From the NCBI GenBank assembly GCA_034440615.1, contig JAOTOM010004831.1:248001-312000 (forward strand): a stretch of DNA of 64,000 bases, in the 5' to 3' direction. The DNA is from Ashinkailepas kermadecensis. Its lineage: Eukaryota > Arthropoda > Thecostraca > Neolepadidae. Shown in pieces: positions 1 to 10,484 of the stretch. The notes beneath the pieces are model-generated. The model searched no databases. It saw only the letters and a list, made by a program, of their open reading frames with translations, and had not been told where the DNA came from. Made by a program: the position numbers and the translations under genes. Numbering within the stretch: position 1 is the stretch's first letter; every line of letters starts with the position of its first letter.

Positions 1-65
1 CACGTGGTACGCATTTTCTTGGGTCTGCTGCCACTGTTTGTTTTTCTGGTTGTCGATCCATGTTG

Positions 66-408
66 CTGCATGTCGGTCGTATGCTGTCGGCTGCATGTCG
101 GTCGTATGCTGTCGGCTGCATGTCGGTCGTATGCTGTCGGCTGCATGTCGGTCGTATGCTGTCGGCTGCATGTCGGTCGTATGCTGTCGGCTGCATGTCG
201 GTCGTATGCTGTCGGCTGCATGTCGGTGTTGTGTCGGCTGCATGTCGGTCGTATGCTGTCGGCTGCATGTCGGTCGTATGCTGTCGGCTGCATGTCGGTC
301 GTATGCTGTCGGCTGCATGTCGGTCGTATGCTGTCGGCTGCATGTCGGTCGTATGCTGTCGACTGCATGTCGGTCGTATGCTGTCGGCTGCATGTCGGTC
401 GTATGCTT
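66..408. repeat. 25-bp minisatellite
   Basis: About 13-14 near-identical copies of a 25-bp unit containing GTCGGTCGTATGCTGTCGG. One copy near 228-240 is shortened and one has GTCGAC instead of GTCGGC. Open frames across it (up to about 215 codons, rich in Cys, Arg and Val) cycle through all three frames because the unit is not a multiple of three. They are not taken as genes. Confidence 0.95.
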
Positions 409-411
409 CAT

Positions 412-1134
412 GTTGGCAATATGTGACCATTGTGTGTCACACCGTGGATGTTGTGTCTGGCAACGCAGCGTTAAGATAGCCAAGTACAATTTTGAACTAA
501 CGTTGTTGTATACACTCGTAATAGTCTGGTCAGTTGCTTTCTTTAAAGAATCAAGACATCTGAACATAAAAGGTTGGATGAGAGCGAAGAACACACAGTA
601 CCCAAGCTGCACAAGCCATGTCACAAATAGTGAAAATTACGTAATTACTGTAATTCTGGGCTCTTGTCGGCTGATACAGATCTGATGTCCTTGACCCTCT
701 ATTTTGTTTTAGCAAAGTCGCATGAGGCTCAAATCAGACCAGGGCAATGCGCCATTATGGCTGCTGGGTGAGCCAGGGCAGAAAGCCGGTGGACCATGGG
801 GTTCTCGTTTTGCAGGCACAGGATCGGCCACCAAACCGTGAAAGGGAACTTGTAGACCGACCGAAACTGCGCTATCTTCACAGTCCGTGAAGAGATGCAT
901 CTAATTGCGTCCAACTGTCCACAGAAGTGTAGAAATTTCAGAAAAGTAAAACCTATTTTAGCAACTCGGCACAGTACATTCAAGTGTGTGATACTTGTTC
1001 CATAATTGCAGAGGAGCTCACTTGTGGAAGTAGTGTCACCTGTTTCGCGTACGTTGATTGGAAATCAATATCATTCAGCTGAAATAGGCTGCACTATTTT
1101 GCCGACATCTGACTCATCTGCTGAACATGGTACA
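412..1134. other. unannotated single-copy-looking DNA
   Basis: I see no repeat, coding motif or RNA gene here. Short open frames on either strand have no recognisable domain. Confidence 0.5.
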
Positions 1135-1618
1135 CATATGCAGATACAGATACAGATACAGATACAGATACAGATACAGATTCACACCTGTATTGAGGTA
1201 ATCCACAATGAATTTGTGGCTATTACAACCTCGCGTTAAGATAATAAACCAGCAGGGCAGAAAAGGTAAAAGTCATGGAACAGCTACACAGAGAGCCATA
1301 CATGTCACAATAAAATACAGCAGGGCGAGGAGTAAATCATTCCGGCTCGGGCAGCGCGTCAGACAGGTGCCGCCGTAGGTGGCGACCGAAGATCGGCATG
1401 GGAAGCTGCAGCAGAACGGGTGGTAACGAGTTGCACAGCAGTGGTGCTCTGCAGTCAAATCGTCTCTTCCCCATCTCAGCGCGGGACGGGGGGACATACA
1501 GGTGATGGTCCTGATGGGAGGTTCGGTCGCGAATCTCCGCCAGGGTGGTGAGACCATGAGCCAGTGACTCCGGCTCGCCATGATTGCACGCCTTGTGCGT
1601 GAGGAACACGGCACTGTA
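1135..1618 (-). pseudogene. LINE 3' end, copy 1, C-terminal coding remnant
   Basis: On the minus strand a frame at 1627-1337 ends with a typical non-LTR retrotransposon C-terminal tail. It reads GKRRFDCRAPLLCNSLPP followed by a basic LRRHL-type end, as in the last residues of many LINE ORF2 proteins (x-x-RAPLLWNSLP). A 3' UTR of about 150 bp follows. The copy ends in a hexanucleotide tail, seen on the plus strand as (CAGATA)n at 1141-1181, as expected for target-primed LINE integration with a microsatellite 3' tail. No RT domain is present, so the copy is strongly 5'-truncated. Its 5' end abuts the tail of copy 2. The clade cannot be assigned from this piece. Confidence 0.7.
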
Positions 1619-2045
1619 AAGATACACATACAGATACAGACACAGACTTGTATTAAGGTAAACCGCAATAAACTTGTGACTATTACAACCTCGCGTTAAT
1701 GTGATAGAACAAGAGGGCAGAAAATGTCAAGATTGCAGAACAGCTACACCGGTTGTCTTGCATGTCATAATAAAATACAGCGGGTTGAGCCGCACATCAG
1801 TCAGGCTCGGACGGAAAATCAGATAGGTGCCGCCGTAGGCGGCGACCTGTTGCACAGCAGTGGTGCTCTGCAGTCAAATCGCCTCTTCTCCATCTCAGTG
1901 CGGGACCGGTTGACATACAGGTGATGATCCTGACGGGTGGTTCGATCACGAATCTACGCTACGGTGGTGAGACCGTAGGTCAGTGATTCTGGTTCTCCAT
2001 GACGGCACATCTCGTGCGTGAGGCACAGGGTGTGGTATCTGGCTA
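1619..2045 (-). pseudogene. LINE 3' end, copy 2, tandem to copy 1
   Basis: Diverged second copy of the same 3' end in the same orientation. Blocks such as ATTACAACCTCGCGTTAA and TGCACAGCAGTGGTGCTCTG occur in both copies. It also ends in a degenerate hexamer tail (about 1617-1650). The coding frame is broken by stops and by a deletion of about 40 bp relative to copy 1. The head-to-tail arrangement fits either insertion of one truncated copy at the tail of the other, or a tandem duplication followed by divergence. Confidence 0.65.
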
Positions 2046-2099
2046 GTTTCTCACCTCTGAGGCAGAAGTCTCCTCAGCAGATCAGAAACATGGTCAAAC

Positions 2100-2420
2100 T
2101 ATTTGCGGCCGAAAATTACTTTTGCTAAGTAACAAATATATTTTTCCAATGCGGGATAAGTTCTGTTTGGTTCCATTACCTTACACATAAATACATTAGG
2201 TGCTTTCCACGACAGATCGACCAACAATGTTCAAATTTTACATCCACTAAATTTGTATTTGGGTCAAAATTGTGGCACAGAGTAGTTTGGTGCACTGAAT
2301 ACATCTGAACAAGTTTTAGCCCGATCAGACTAACGGTTTCGGAGTTATAGCCTACGGCAGTATTTTGAGGTCACACAACAAGGGTATTTTTGGCAATAGA
2401 TATCTCATCGATAACAAAGA
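2100..2420 (+). repeat. diverged member of dispersed repeat D1
   Basis: Keeps the order of short blocks seen in the copy at 33525: TTCCACGACA and ATCGAC at the start, then a GGAGTTA block and TTTTGAGGTC. It is diverged elsewhere. Non-coding. Confidence 0.4.
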
Positions 2421-2499
2421 GAAAGTGTGACATATTGTGCATCTTTGAGAAGACAAATTATTACAGAAAATACATCAGTGACAAGATATCAACATTTAT

Positions 2500-2560
2500 C
2501 ACGTTTAACCCCGTGACCCCATGACCTCGTGACCTCGTGACCTTCTGTGATCCCTGGCCC
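2500..2560. repeat. short GTGACCTC/CATGACC tandem
   Basis: A short run of GTGACCC/ATGACCTC/GTGACCTC units. It includes several AGGTCA-type half-sites on the minus strand. Confidence 0.5.
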
Positions 2561-2869
2561 TTGCAATTGATAAATTTGATGGCAAAAATACAAACGGCCA
2601 TGATTTGTCTGCCATATAAAAAAGCGTTTTCCTTTTAAATATCCCATAAACGCGTCCGTTCTCTATGGTTTCTATGATTTTACGATTTTCGGAACGGACG
2701 GATTTCGAGTAAGTCGTATTCGATTGGAAAACCACGGGAGATCGAGCAATGGGATAAAGAAGGATGATATAAAAACGTTTACTTAACCGAAAATGATTAC
2801 AATTTATTCATGTAAGTCTTATAGTTTGCCTTAATAAACTTCACAAAGTTCAAGGTCATCCATTGCCGA

Positions 2870-2925
2870 TTGGTTGGTTATTGGAGTTTATGGGCAGATC
2901 GACTGCGTCGGTCATGCAGCGCCCA
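2870..2925 (-). mobile_element. mini-SINE (tail-only) copy A, 56 bp
   Basis: On the plus strand it starts TTGGTTGGTTATTGG and ends CATGCAGCGCCCA. In SINE orientation (minus) this is a GGGCGCTGCATGACC head followed by an (AACC)n tail. It matches the 3' third of the full-length SINE at 9447-9610 and the copies at 27043 and 61826. No clear target-site duplication is visible for this copy. Confidence 0.7.
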
Positions 2926-3334
2926 TATCATCGTCAGTCAAACCATGGCGTATGCACTAAGGGCACTCGACGAGACAGCTGCATGTGACGGGGTCGATGT
3001 ACGTGTGACATCATGACGTGCCACGATCCTCATTTCGTGAGGTGTAAAAGCGAGTTAATGAGGGGCATAAATAATAGAAAACTTGATTTCTGATTGGGAG
3101 TGGAAGAGCCGTCCAGATTGAACAATTGATGACTCGTCCCCTAATACTTCCCTAAGAGAGGGGGGGGGGTGCGTCCAAAGTGATGCCTTCGCTCATGGAT
3201 AAGTCCGCTGCAGGCAATCAGTACGTGCCGCACTGACAGTGCAGCACGGCACTTTGGACACAGTGGACTGCCACCGCCGGTCAGAAGGTATTGCCGATAG
3301 GTCATCCAAAGGTTTATCTGCGCGTGACGACGTA
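2926..3334. other. unannotated; short G-run
   Basis: Nothing recognisable apart from a G-run at about 3161-3170. Confidence 0.4.
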
Positions 3335-3660
3335 ATACTACTTCGGAATATCTGGTGGTCTAGTAATGGAAATATCTGATAATGCTGGCCTCACAACAAG
3401 AAGTATAATTATGCCTTCATTCTACCTGTAGGCACCATTTGCATGGACGTAAAGTCGAATCCCTATCGTAATACAAACACACGCGTTTTTGTCACGTTAT
3501 ACATAGGGTATCCCGGAAAACATGAACATTTTCACAAGCTTCCTGTGGTTTCATTGTTCACGTTTTGGGCACTTACTGCATATTGCACATTATTGCACAT
3601 TACTGCACTGCACGAAGCAGTACACAATCGAACAACAATGGGATAGAACAACGAAATAAC
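3335..3660 (+). repeat. diverged direct repeat, unit 1 of 2
   Basis: Shares ordered blocks with 3795-4115: CTTCGGAA-ATCTGGTGGTC, CACAACAAGAAGTA and CCCGGAAA. The block spacing is about 460-500 bp. Non-coding; origin unknown. Confidence 0.6.
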
Positions 3661-3794
3661 ATCAGATGATGAGAACTTGTTTTCTAACTTACACATTTGT
3701 AGGTCTCCAATGCAGCTCTTGTAGCTTCCTTAACAAGGGTTGAACATTTTATGAGCACCATAGTGTCGTAGCTTATCTTCGTGTAGCGGCTTAA

Positions 3795-4115
3795 TTTGAC
3801 TTCGGAACATCTGGTGGTCACTTACAACGCATACTGAATGCCATCAAACATAACAACGATGCAGTCTGACCATATTCGACCATCGTAACATCACAACAAG
3901 AAGTACAATTATGATTTCTTTCCACCTGCAGAGCATCATTTATATGGGCGTACAGTGGAACACTTATTGCAAGCCATTCTGTGCTGTCACGATGCACATA
4001 GGCTGTGCCCGGAAACATCATTTTCACAACCTTCATGTGACTTCATTATTCACGTTCTTGAGACACTGCGTTTGTAGACATTCCGCATGGGACACTGTGC
4101 CGCACAATGGTACAC
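3795..4115 (+). repeat. diverged direct repeat, unit 2 of 2
   Basis: Second unit of the pair starting at 3335. Small insertions separate the shared blocks. Overlapping short open frames on both strands show no domain. Confidence 0.6.
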
Positions 4116-4374
4116 ATGTTAGGAAAATGAAAGCAGATAAAACGGCGTCGATTTGGCTTTGATAACCAAATCGTTACAAACGGCGTCGATTTCGAAATTC
4201 GCCGAAACCGAATTTTGGGGGTGAACATGGAATCTTGGGCCGTGGGCACCTAAGGAATTGCCAAAATATACTCGGAAATTCCGACAAAAAAATATAGCAT
4301 TCTCAACAATGGATTTTTGCGCGATGGGTGAAATAGGACGTTTTCTGATCGTTTTCTGTGACTTTCTTTCTGTT

Positions 4375-4497
4375 TTCAGAGACCAGTAATATCGAGACAG
4401 TCCTAAGGGCCATCAGCTCAGCAGCACGAGATTCAGTCCCAAAAAGTAACAAACCTAGGAAAAAGGCATCTACGCCATGGTGGACCCCGGACTTGCA
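4375..4497 (+). pseudogene. LINE fragment (endonuclease/RT linker)
   Basis: The plus-strand frame reads through SNIETVLRAISS and KKASTPWWTPD. This is nearly the same peptide as in the minus-strand LINE at 59651-59780 (SQIETILRDISL, KKASTPWWTPD). It is an isolated ~120-bp internal piece of that RNase H-type LINE, in the opposite orientation, with neither LINE end attached. Confidence 0.8.
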
Positions 4498-4519
4498 AAT
4501 TTGTTGCCAAATTTCCTGT

Positions 4520-4920
4520 AATAATCTGTCATTGATCGCAATCTCAGTCTCTGTCTCTTGAATTCAGTGTAAATATCTTTCTGTCTCTATCACTGTATTG
4601 ATCTCACTCTCGGGCGAACGCTCGGTACTAGTTTATCTGCCCGTCTCTGGCACGGCCACGATCTCGATCTCGGTCTCTGTCGCATGATTGCGATCCAAAT
4701 ATCTGCCAGTCTCCGTCTCGGTCTCCAAAAAAATCGATCTCGGTATAGGTCAGTATCTCTGTCGCTTCCTCAACCTCGATCACAGTTTAAATCTCTGCCA
4801 GTCTCTGTGTCACCGTCTCGATTTCGACCACGGTCTCGGTCTTGTGCCCGCGGTCCCGAGACCTATCTCAGTCCAAGCATCTGTCTGTTTCTGGCACGGT
4901 CCCTCTTTTCACCCGGGTGA
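4520..4920. repeat. degenerate CTCGGTCTCTGTCTC-type repeat
   Basis: Low-complexity pyrimidine-rich sequence made of imperfect GTCTCGGTCTC, CTGTCTC and CGATCTC words without a fixed period. Open frames here are Ser/Arg-rich artefacts. Confidence 0.6.
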
Positions 4921-5189
4921 ATCTGCGACGGATAAGGGATTGTCGCGAGAACAGTTTTGACGGCCCCCGCAGAGTTAGGAAGAGGGACAGCCTTCCAGCT
5001 GCCCTCATATGGGCGATATGTCCTCGGGCGTCGACCGTGAGGGGCCTTTGACCCTGCCTTCCTCAAGGAGGGGGGGCACGGCGAAAGGGCGCAATGACGA
5101 AACTCTCCTGATCATACTCCTGGGCAGTATTTTTAAGTGGTAACTGATAACTGGGCATCTGGGGAACTCAGGTATCACTTGACCGCAAA

Positions 5190-5312
5190 ATCCCGCTGTC
5201 CTCTGTGACCCAGGGGCGCAGATGGGCCTCAGATGGGCCTCTGTGACCCAGGGGCGCAGATGGGCTTCCATCCCGCTGTCCTCTGTGACCCAGGGGCGCA
5301 GATGGGCTTCCA
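5190..5312. repeat. CCAGGGGCGCAGATGGGC short repeat
   Basis: Three to four imperfect copies of a unit containing CTGTGACCCAGGGGCGCAGA and ATGGGC. It lies just left of the 42-bp array. Confidence 0.8.
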
Positions 5313-5424
5313 GCCCGGTATGCATTTATGGCCTTTACAGGGGAGGGGCATTGCGGTTCGTCAAAAGTCTCGCGAGGACCATAGGTAGAGCAAAACACTG
5401 TCCGATTTCCCGTGGGCACGGATT

Positions 5425-6640
5425 GTGCATAGGCTCGGAGTTTACATGGCTCGGGGGCGCACGGACGGGTTTGGGGTTTGCTCGGCGGACGCACGGATGG
5501 GTTTGGCACGGATTGTGCATGGCTCGGGGACGCACGGACGGGTTTGGCACGGATTGTGCATGGCTCGGGCGGACGCACGGACGGGTTTGGCAATGGATTT
5601 GCATGGCTCGGCGGACGCACGGACGGGTTTGGCACGGATTGTGCATGGCTCGGCGGACGCACGGACGGGTTTGGATTTGCATGGTTCGGCGGACGCACGG
5701 ATGGGTTGGGGATTGTGCATGGCTCGGCGGACGCACGGACGGGTTTGGCCGAATTGTGCATGGCTCGGGGACGCACGATTGTGCATGGCTCGGCGGACGC
5801 ACGGATGGGTTTGGCACGGATTGTGCATGGCTCGGCGGACGCACGGACGGGTTTGGCACGAATTGTGCATGGCTCGGCGGACGCACGGATGGGTTTGGCA
5901 CGGATTGTGCATGGCTCGGCGGACGCACGGACGGGTTTGGCACGAATTGTGCATGGCTCGGGGACGCACGGATTGTGCATGGCTGGCGACGCACGGATTG
6001 TGCATGGCTCGGCGGACGAATTGTGCATGGCTCGGCGGACGCACGGATGGGTTTGGACGGATTGTGCATGGCTCGGGGACGCACGGACGGGTTTGGCACG
6101 AATTGTGCATGGCTCGGCGGACGCACGGATGGGTTTGGCACGGATTGTGCATGGCTCGGCGGACGGGGTTTGCACGAATTGTGCATGGCTCGGCGGACGC
6201 ACGGATGGGTTTGGCACGGATTGTGCATGGCTCGGGGACACGGACGGGTTTGGCACATATTGTGCATGGCTCGGCGGACGCACGGATGGGTTTGGCACGG
6301 ATTGTGCATGGCTCGGCGGACGCACGGACGGGTTTGGCACGAATTGTGATGGCTCGGCGGACGCACGGATGGGTTTGGCACGGATTGTGCATGGCTCGGC
6401 GGACGCACGGACGGGTTTGGCACGATTGTGCATGGCTCGGAGGACGCACGGACGGGTTTGGCACGAATTGTGCATGGCTCGGCGGACGCACGGATGGGTT
6501 TGGCACGGATTGTGCATGGCTCGGCGGACGCACGGACGGGTTTGGCACGGATTGTGCATGGCTCGGCGGACGCACGGATGGGTTTGGCACAGATTGTGCA
6601 TGGCTCGGGGGACGTACGGACGGGTTTGGCACACCTTAAG
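5425..6640. repeat. 42-bp minisatellite with two-monomer higher order
   Basis: About 28 copies of a 42-bp unit built from TTGTGCATGGCTCGGCGGAC and GCACGGAYGGGTTTGGCACG. Two variants alternate over long stretches: GGATGGG followed by CACGGATTG, and GGACGGG followed by CACGAATTG. This gives an 84-bp higher-order period. Several units have internal deletions, for example near 5765, 5960-6030 and 6160. Because 42 is divisible by three, long frames (360-530 codons) stay open on both strands. They are consequences of the repeat, not genes. Confidence 0.95.
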
Positions 6641-7600
6641 CCCCGAGGCTGAAATGATATGCCCCGAGGCTAGGGCATAACGACGACCAGGGGACGTACC
6701 AAACGTGGTTGGGATCCGTGCCCACTCGTTGGATAGGCTGGTCGTACGTTTTAAACGTATAAGGCCAGGCATGGCGTCGATTGATTATGGTTAGGTAAGT
6801 TGGTCATTGATACCTGAGTTCAGTTATAAGACAGCACAGAAGCCAGGGAAAATTTCACCGCCTTGTGTTGCCGACCTTAATGGCAGTAACGAAAATAAAT
6901 ACAAATTATGCGATCAGGAGAGTCGCGACAGCCATTTCCAGGTTGGACATTGGAACAGGTAATTAAAATGTAATAAGGACTATTTGAGCCTACAGTGACA
7001 TTCGGAAGTAGGACCCGCTAAATGTTTGCGTAACGCTGGAGGGGAGAAATTGTGGGCCACCTGGTTTTAGTATGGATCGAATGAACATGTGTGAATTACC
7101 GGAGCGAATGATGGTCATGAATGAAAGGTCCCTCCGTGCATGAAAAGTGGGTAATTTAAGGACCAGCGGAGATTTGTGGAAATTCAGCGCAAATATTCAA
7201 CGGTCAGAAAACATCACTGTCGAAATTGTTCCCAGGAAATTACCCGGGCCCGGCTTGCGTCTGGCTGCCCCGAGAACGTCGATTTTGTGTTGTGTGTGGG
7301 GGGGGGTGAGTGGGTGGTGGATGTGTTGTGTTATCTGGTGGTATACGGGTGGGCCCCGTAAATGGACGAGCGTCGGCGGCGGTGGCAGTACCAGTGTCGT
7401 GTACCAAGGTATCATTTCGATCCATCAGTGTCACATCACACCCGAAGCCCACAACCCCTCCTCGCTACATGACCAGCCGGGCGCACTCACGGGCGTATGT
7501 GGTGTGATAAGGAGCCTGGCCTCGCATATATCAATTCGTGTAGTGGTGGCGACGGGCCGCAGCAGGGTTGGTAGGATGTCGGAGCGGTTGAGTGGTGGGC
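6641..7600. other. unannotated
   Basis: No repeat array or protein motif recognised. A G-run lies at about 7299-7306. A plus-strand open frame from 7147 to 8025 runs into the 71-bp array downstream and shows no domain. Confidence 0.4.
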
Positions 7601-7689
7601 AAGAGAGAGAGAGCAACGGCAACCATCCAGCCTGCCCACCGGCGGCCAGCCGCAGCCGCAGCCGGCCGCACAGCGACGCGCCACCGAGC

Positions 7690-7905
7690 CGTGCCACCAC
7701 TTACGAGCCCGTCCCGACACCGCCCAGCCCGGCGTGGTCCGGACCCCCGACATATCCGCCCGTGCCGCCACTTACGAGCCCGTCCCGACACCGCCCAGCC
7801 CGGCGTGGTCCGCACCCCCGACATATCCGCCCGTGCCGCCACTTACGAGCCCGTCCCGACACCGCCCAGCCCGGCGTGGTCCGCACCACCGACATATCCG
7901 CTCCA
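7690..7905. repeat. 71-bp minisatellite, 3 copies
   Basis: Unit starts recur at 7691, 7762 and 7833 (71 bp). Core words are ACTTACGAGCCCGTCCCGAC and CCGCCCAGCCCGGCGTGGTC. GC-rich. Proline-rich open frames over it are repeat artefacts. Confidence 0.9.
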
Positions 7906-8379
7906 CATGGAAAGGTGGCTCCCCTCCAGGAAGGCTCCAGTGCACCTGTCCACCTTTCGGACCAGGAATTTATCAGCGAAAGACTCACCTTTCGGAGGAA
8001 AAGGCAGCCGGCCCCTAAGACATGAATACAGAGAGACAGACATGAGGCTGCACTTCAGCATGTTTGAGTGTAGCCCCTCGTCCGTTCAAACGGTTTTCTG
8101 CCGAATGCGTCGTTCCGGGGACTTTCGCAGTAGTGGTCCTCCGATGAAATGGTGCTACTCCAGACAAGTGCCCCGACCCACTGACAAGCTATGGATCCAC
8201 CCCTGCCACATTTGTTCTAAGTTAATACATAAAATTATGGTAAGCATCTTGATTTGCATGAAGCATCCAGTTTACCAGTTGGGGCTGCTAATTTTGTCGA
8301 CAAGATTGTGCTACCAAGGAGTTGCGTTGTCAGATCCATCTGCTACCCTCCATGGAGGGTAAAAGGGTACTTTTTGCAT
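7906..8379. other. unannotated
   Basis: Nothing recognisable. It ends at the start of the LINE 3' segment at about 8380. Confidence 0.4.
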
Positions 8380-9158
8380 CTCTGCGACCAACACTCGCAT
8401 CAACTCGCATGCATGCCCGCGAAACACTCGTAGGAAACCCGTAAATAGCCATCCCGAATGGCGTCGAACGAACATAAGCCGATTTGCTTCCCAATTACGA
8501 ATGGCTACCTAGCGGTGCCGTCGGACGTAGATGAGCCGACTTGCTTGAGGAGAACATAACACCACAATAAGCAAAACGTAAAACGACTACCCAGAGGAGC
8601 CATCGGACGTAGATGAGCCGATTTGCCAACTCATAACGTAAAACGGCTACCCAGAGGTACAGCGGACGTTGAAGAGCCGAATTGCAAAACACTGTACTAA
8701 TCCAACTGGCAACCCTGCATGACATGCTTAGACTAACCCGCTACTAACAACTAACATTCGGCGGCCGGCGTGATAGGCGGTATGGACAATTACCTCCTTG
8801 TTTGCACGGTAAAGATCCCTCGGTGCTCTTCGATAAGAGTAGGTTAAAGCCGGCATCCTGGCAAAATCACCTTCCCGTCACTCTCAAAACACCCCACACC
8901 CACTCAAACTAAAAATTATTTGTGTGGTGGAGTAAAGTAAACAAAAACCATTTCGACATCTGGAAGATGTCCCTAACCCAGCCCCCGCCTTCAGCATCTA
9001 AATATCACACAAACTATAATGTAAAATTCCATCAACGTAAATGTCCACTTGCCTGCGCCTAGATTGCAACACTCGCTTTTATAGACAGACATGTAACGTA
9101 CTCGCTTTAAAGGCGGCGCAAATGACCTTTATGGTCCGGCACTGCTAAAAGGTAACTA
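8380..9158 (+). mobile_element. 3' end/UTR of RNase H-type LINE (LINE-1), 5'-truncated
   Basis: This segment is the inverted counterpart of 56005-56790, which lies 3' of the LINE open frame on the minus strand at 56-60 kb. Shared blocks in order include ACACTCG-ATCAACTCGCA, CGAAACACTCGTA, repeated TAGATGAGCCGA-TTGC units, GATCCCTCGGTGCTCTTCGA and CATGTAACGTACTCGCTTTA. The end has a conserved GCAC..CTAAAA..TAAC tail. It therefore carries the LINE's 3' UTR without coding sequence. Inside it a block with GATGAGCCGA is repeated about three to four times at 8465-8690 and mirrored at 56465-56720. It stops next to the transposase-like pseudogene that starts at about 9165. Confidence 0.75.
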
Positions 9159-9164
9159 CCCCTT

Positions 9165-10310
9165 TCTGGGATAAGCCGTTGCAGGAACGCATGCACCATA
9201 TCGGTGTTGTGCTTTGTGCCGTCAGAGATACAGCAGGAGCTCGGATGGCACAGTAGCTCGTCCTCACGCCAGTACACTATAAACTTGCGCACCGTACACT
9301 GGGACGAATCCCAGTGGAAGTCTTGAGCTGCATCTTACACTACAAATTAATAATTTTCAGCGAAATCGTACTAGGCAATCACTTCACCCCCTTGCCAGTA
9401 GCCTTTGCGTAGGTGAAGTGCTGACATTGTCTGTCAGTCACAAAGAGGGGACGAGTGGTCTAGGGGTAAGATGCTCGTCTCACAATCGAAAGCTTGTGGG
9501 TTCGAGTCTCACCTGTCGCTACTCTTCGCCCGCGACCAATCGGCGTGAGAGATTGGCGACGCTGCATGACTCAACGGTTGACGTGTCATAAAACCAATAA
9601 CCAACCAACCATCCTAGTCAGCTTCACGGTTTTCTGGCTCAAATATCGCATGCTTTCCTCTTTGGTCTAGACTATTTCTGCGAGTGTACAACGATGCGTG
9701 CTCATCCACTGTCTGTACCTAATGTCATTATTCATGTCATCATCTGGGGCTAAATCACCTTCACTCTCTTCCCCTGATTTGTCCGCGAGGATAATCCTCA
9801 GAAAGTTCATCATCCCGTCTTCACCACGGCAGTCCCTACAGTTATGCATCATGCAATCACGTTTTTTCGGTGCCACATACAGCATGATTGAGGAGGTTAC
9901 AGTATTTGAGACCGGGAAGGCTGAGAGCGGACATGAGCAGTCTTGAGTTTTGATGATAAGTGCACATGCACACCGAGTGCGTCCTACTGCTGCCTGCCAA
10001 GACGCACTGCTTCGGACGAAGGGCAGCAAAGGTTAAGAAGCCGGCGCGATGGTTTTCAGAGTTCTACTTGAATAGATAATTTATCTCGCACAAATTTTCC
10101 AAAAGCAAGCCTTTTCTGAACTCTACGTTTCGTTTCATCAGCACGTCGCACCGTGGCACAGTTGGTCTTGCCGAGATACATCCGGCTGATCTGATCAGAC
10201 TCATAAAATAGCTTTACTTTCACCTTGACTGCGTCCGACACACTCATAAATTTCCTCGCTTCACAGGCAACACGTTCAGCGAGAGTGAGCAGTGAGCACT
10301 GGGCACCCAA
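9165..10310 (-). pseudogene. decayed transposase-like gene, copy 1
   Basis: Read on the minus strand, pieces of one uncharacterised metazoan transposon-type protein appear in order. These are LFYESDQISRMYLGK and RRVQKRLAF (10310-10056); then, in another frame, RPKQCVLAG and CMCTYHQN (about 10010-9965); then CMMHNCRDCRGED and QWMSTHRCTLAE (9860-9670); and finally CCISDGTKHN (about 9230). From memory of this family, conserved blocks include FYESDDISR, QKRLL, RPKWCV..GASGTHSVCVC-HQN and CxxCPG. I know no established name for it. Several frameshifts and stops are present, and a SINE sits at 9447-9610. The C-terminal third is missing, cut near 9165 where the LINE-1 3' end begins. Copy 2 at 36885 preserves the part lost here. 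Confidence 0.7.
9447..9610 (+). mobile_element. full-length tRNA-derived SINE
   Basis: The head resembles a tRNA gene. It has an A-box-like TGGTCTAGGGG at 9456, a CTCACAATCGAAAG anticodon-arm-like stretch reminiscent of Val(CAC), and a B-box GGTTCGAGTCT at 9499-9509. The acceptor ends do not pair, so a functional tRNA is unlikely. A body of about 45 bp follows, then a tail starting GACGCTGCATGAC and ending in ATAACCAACCAACC. The insertion splits the transposase-like pseudogene: sequence on both sides aligns with copy 2 around 37200-37245, with about 10 bp lost at the site. Three tail-only relatives lie elsewhere in the window. Confidence 0.8.
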
Positions 10311-10484
10311 ACACGGTGCCTTGTTTGTGCCCTTCCTGATATTTCACTACATTCACAGATTTTTATTTTCGCGAGGCAATACATGGTTGTGGGACTGGTT
10401 TCTCGGTTATCGGAATGTGATTGTTATATTGTGGATGCTTCTCTTTCCTTGTAATTCATGCTAAGGTATAACTCATAAATCATC

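Noticed and set aside
5168..6772. 534-codon minus-strand open frame and its 360-400-codon neighbours
   Set aside because: They exist because the 42-bp repeat is divisible by three and lacks stop codons in most frames. Frames are open on both strands at once and there is no domain.
7147..8025. 292-codon proline-rich protein
   Set aside because: The second half is the 71-bp minisatellite in shifting frames; the first half has no domain or conserved motif.
9452..9525. Functional tRNA gene
   Set aside because: Boxes A and B are present, but the acceptor ends do not pair and the sequence continues into a SINE body with an AACC tail.
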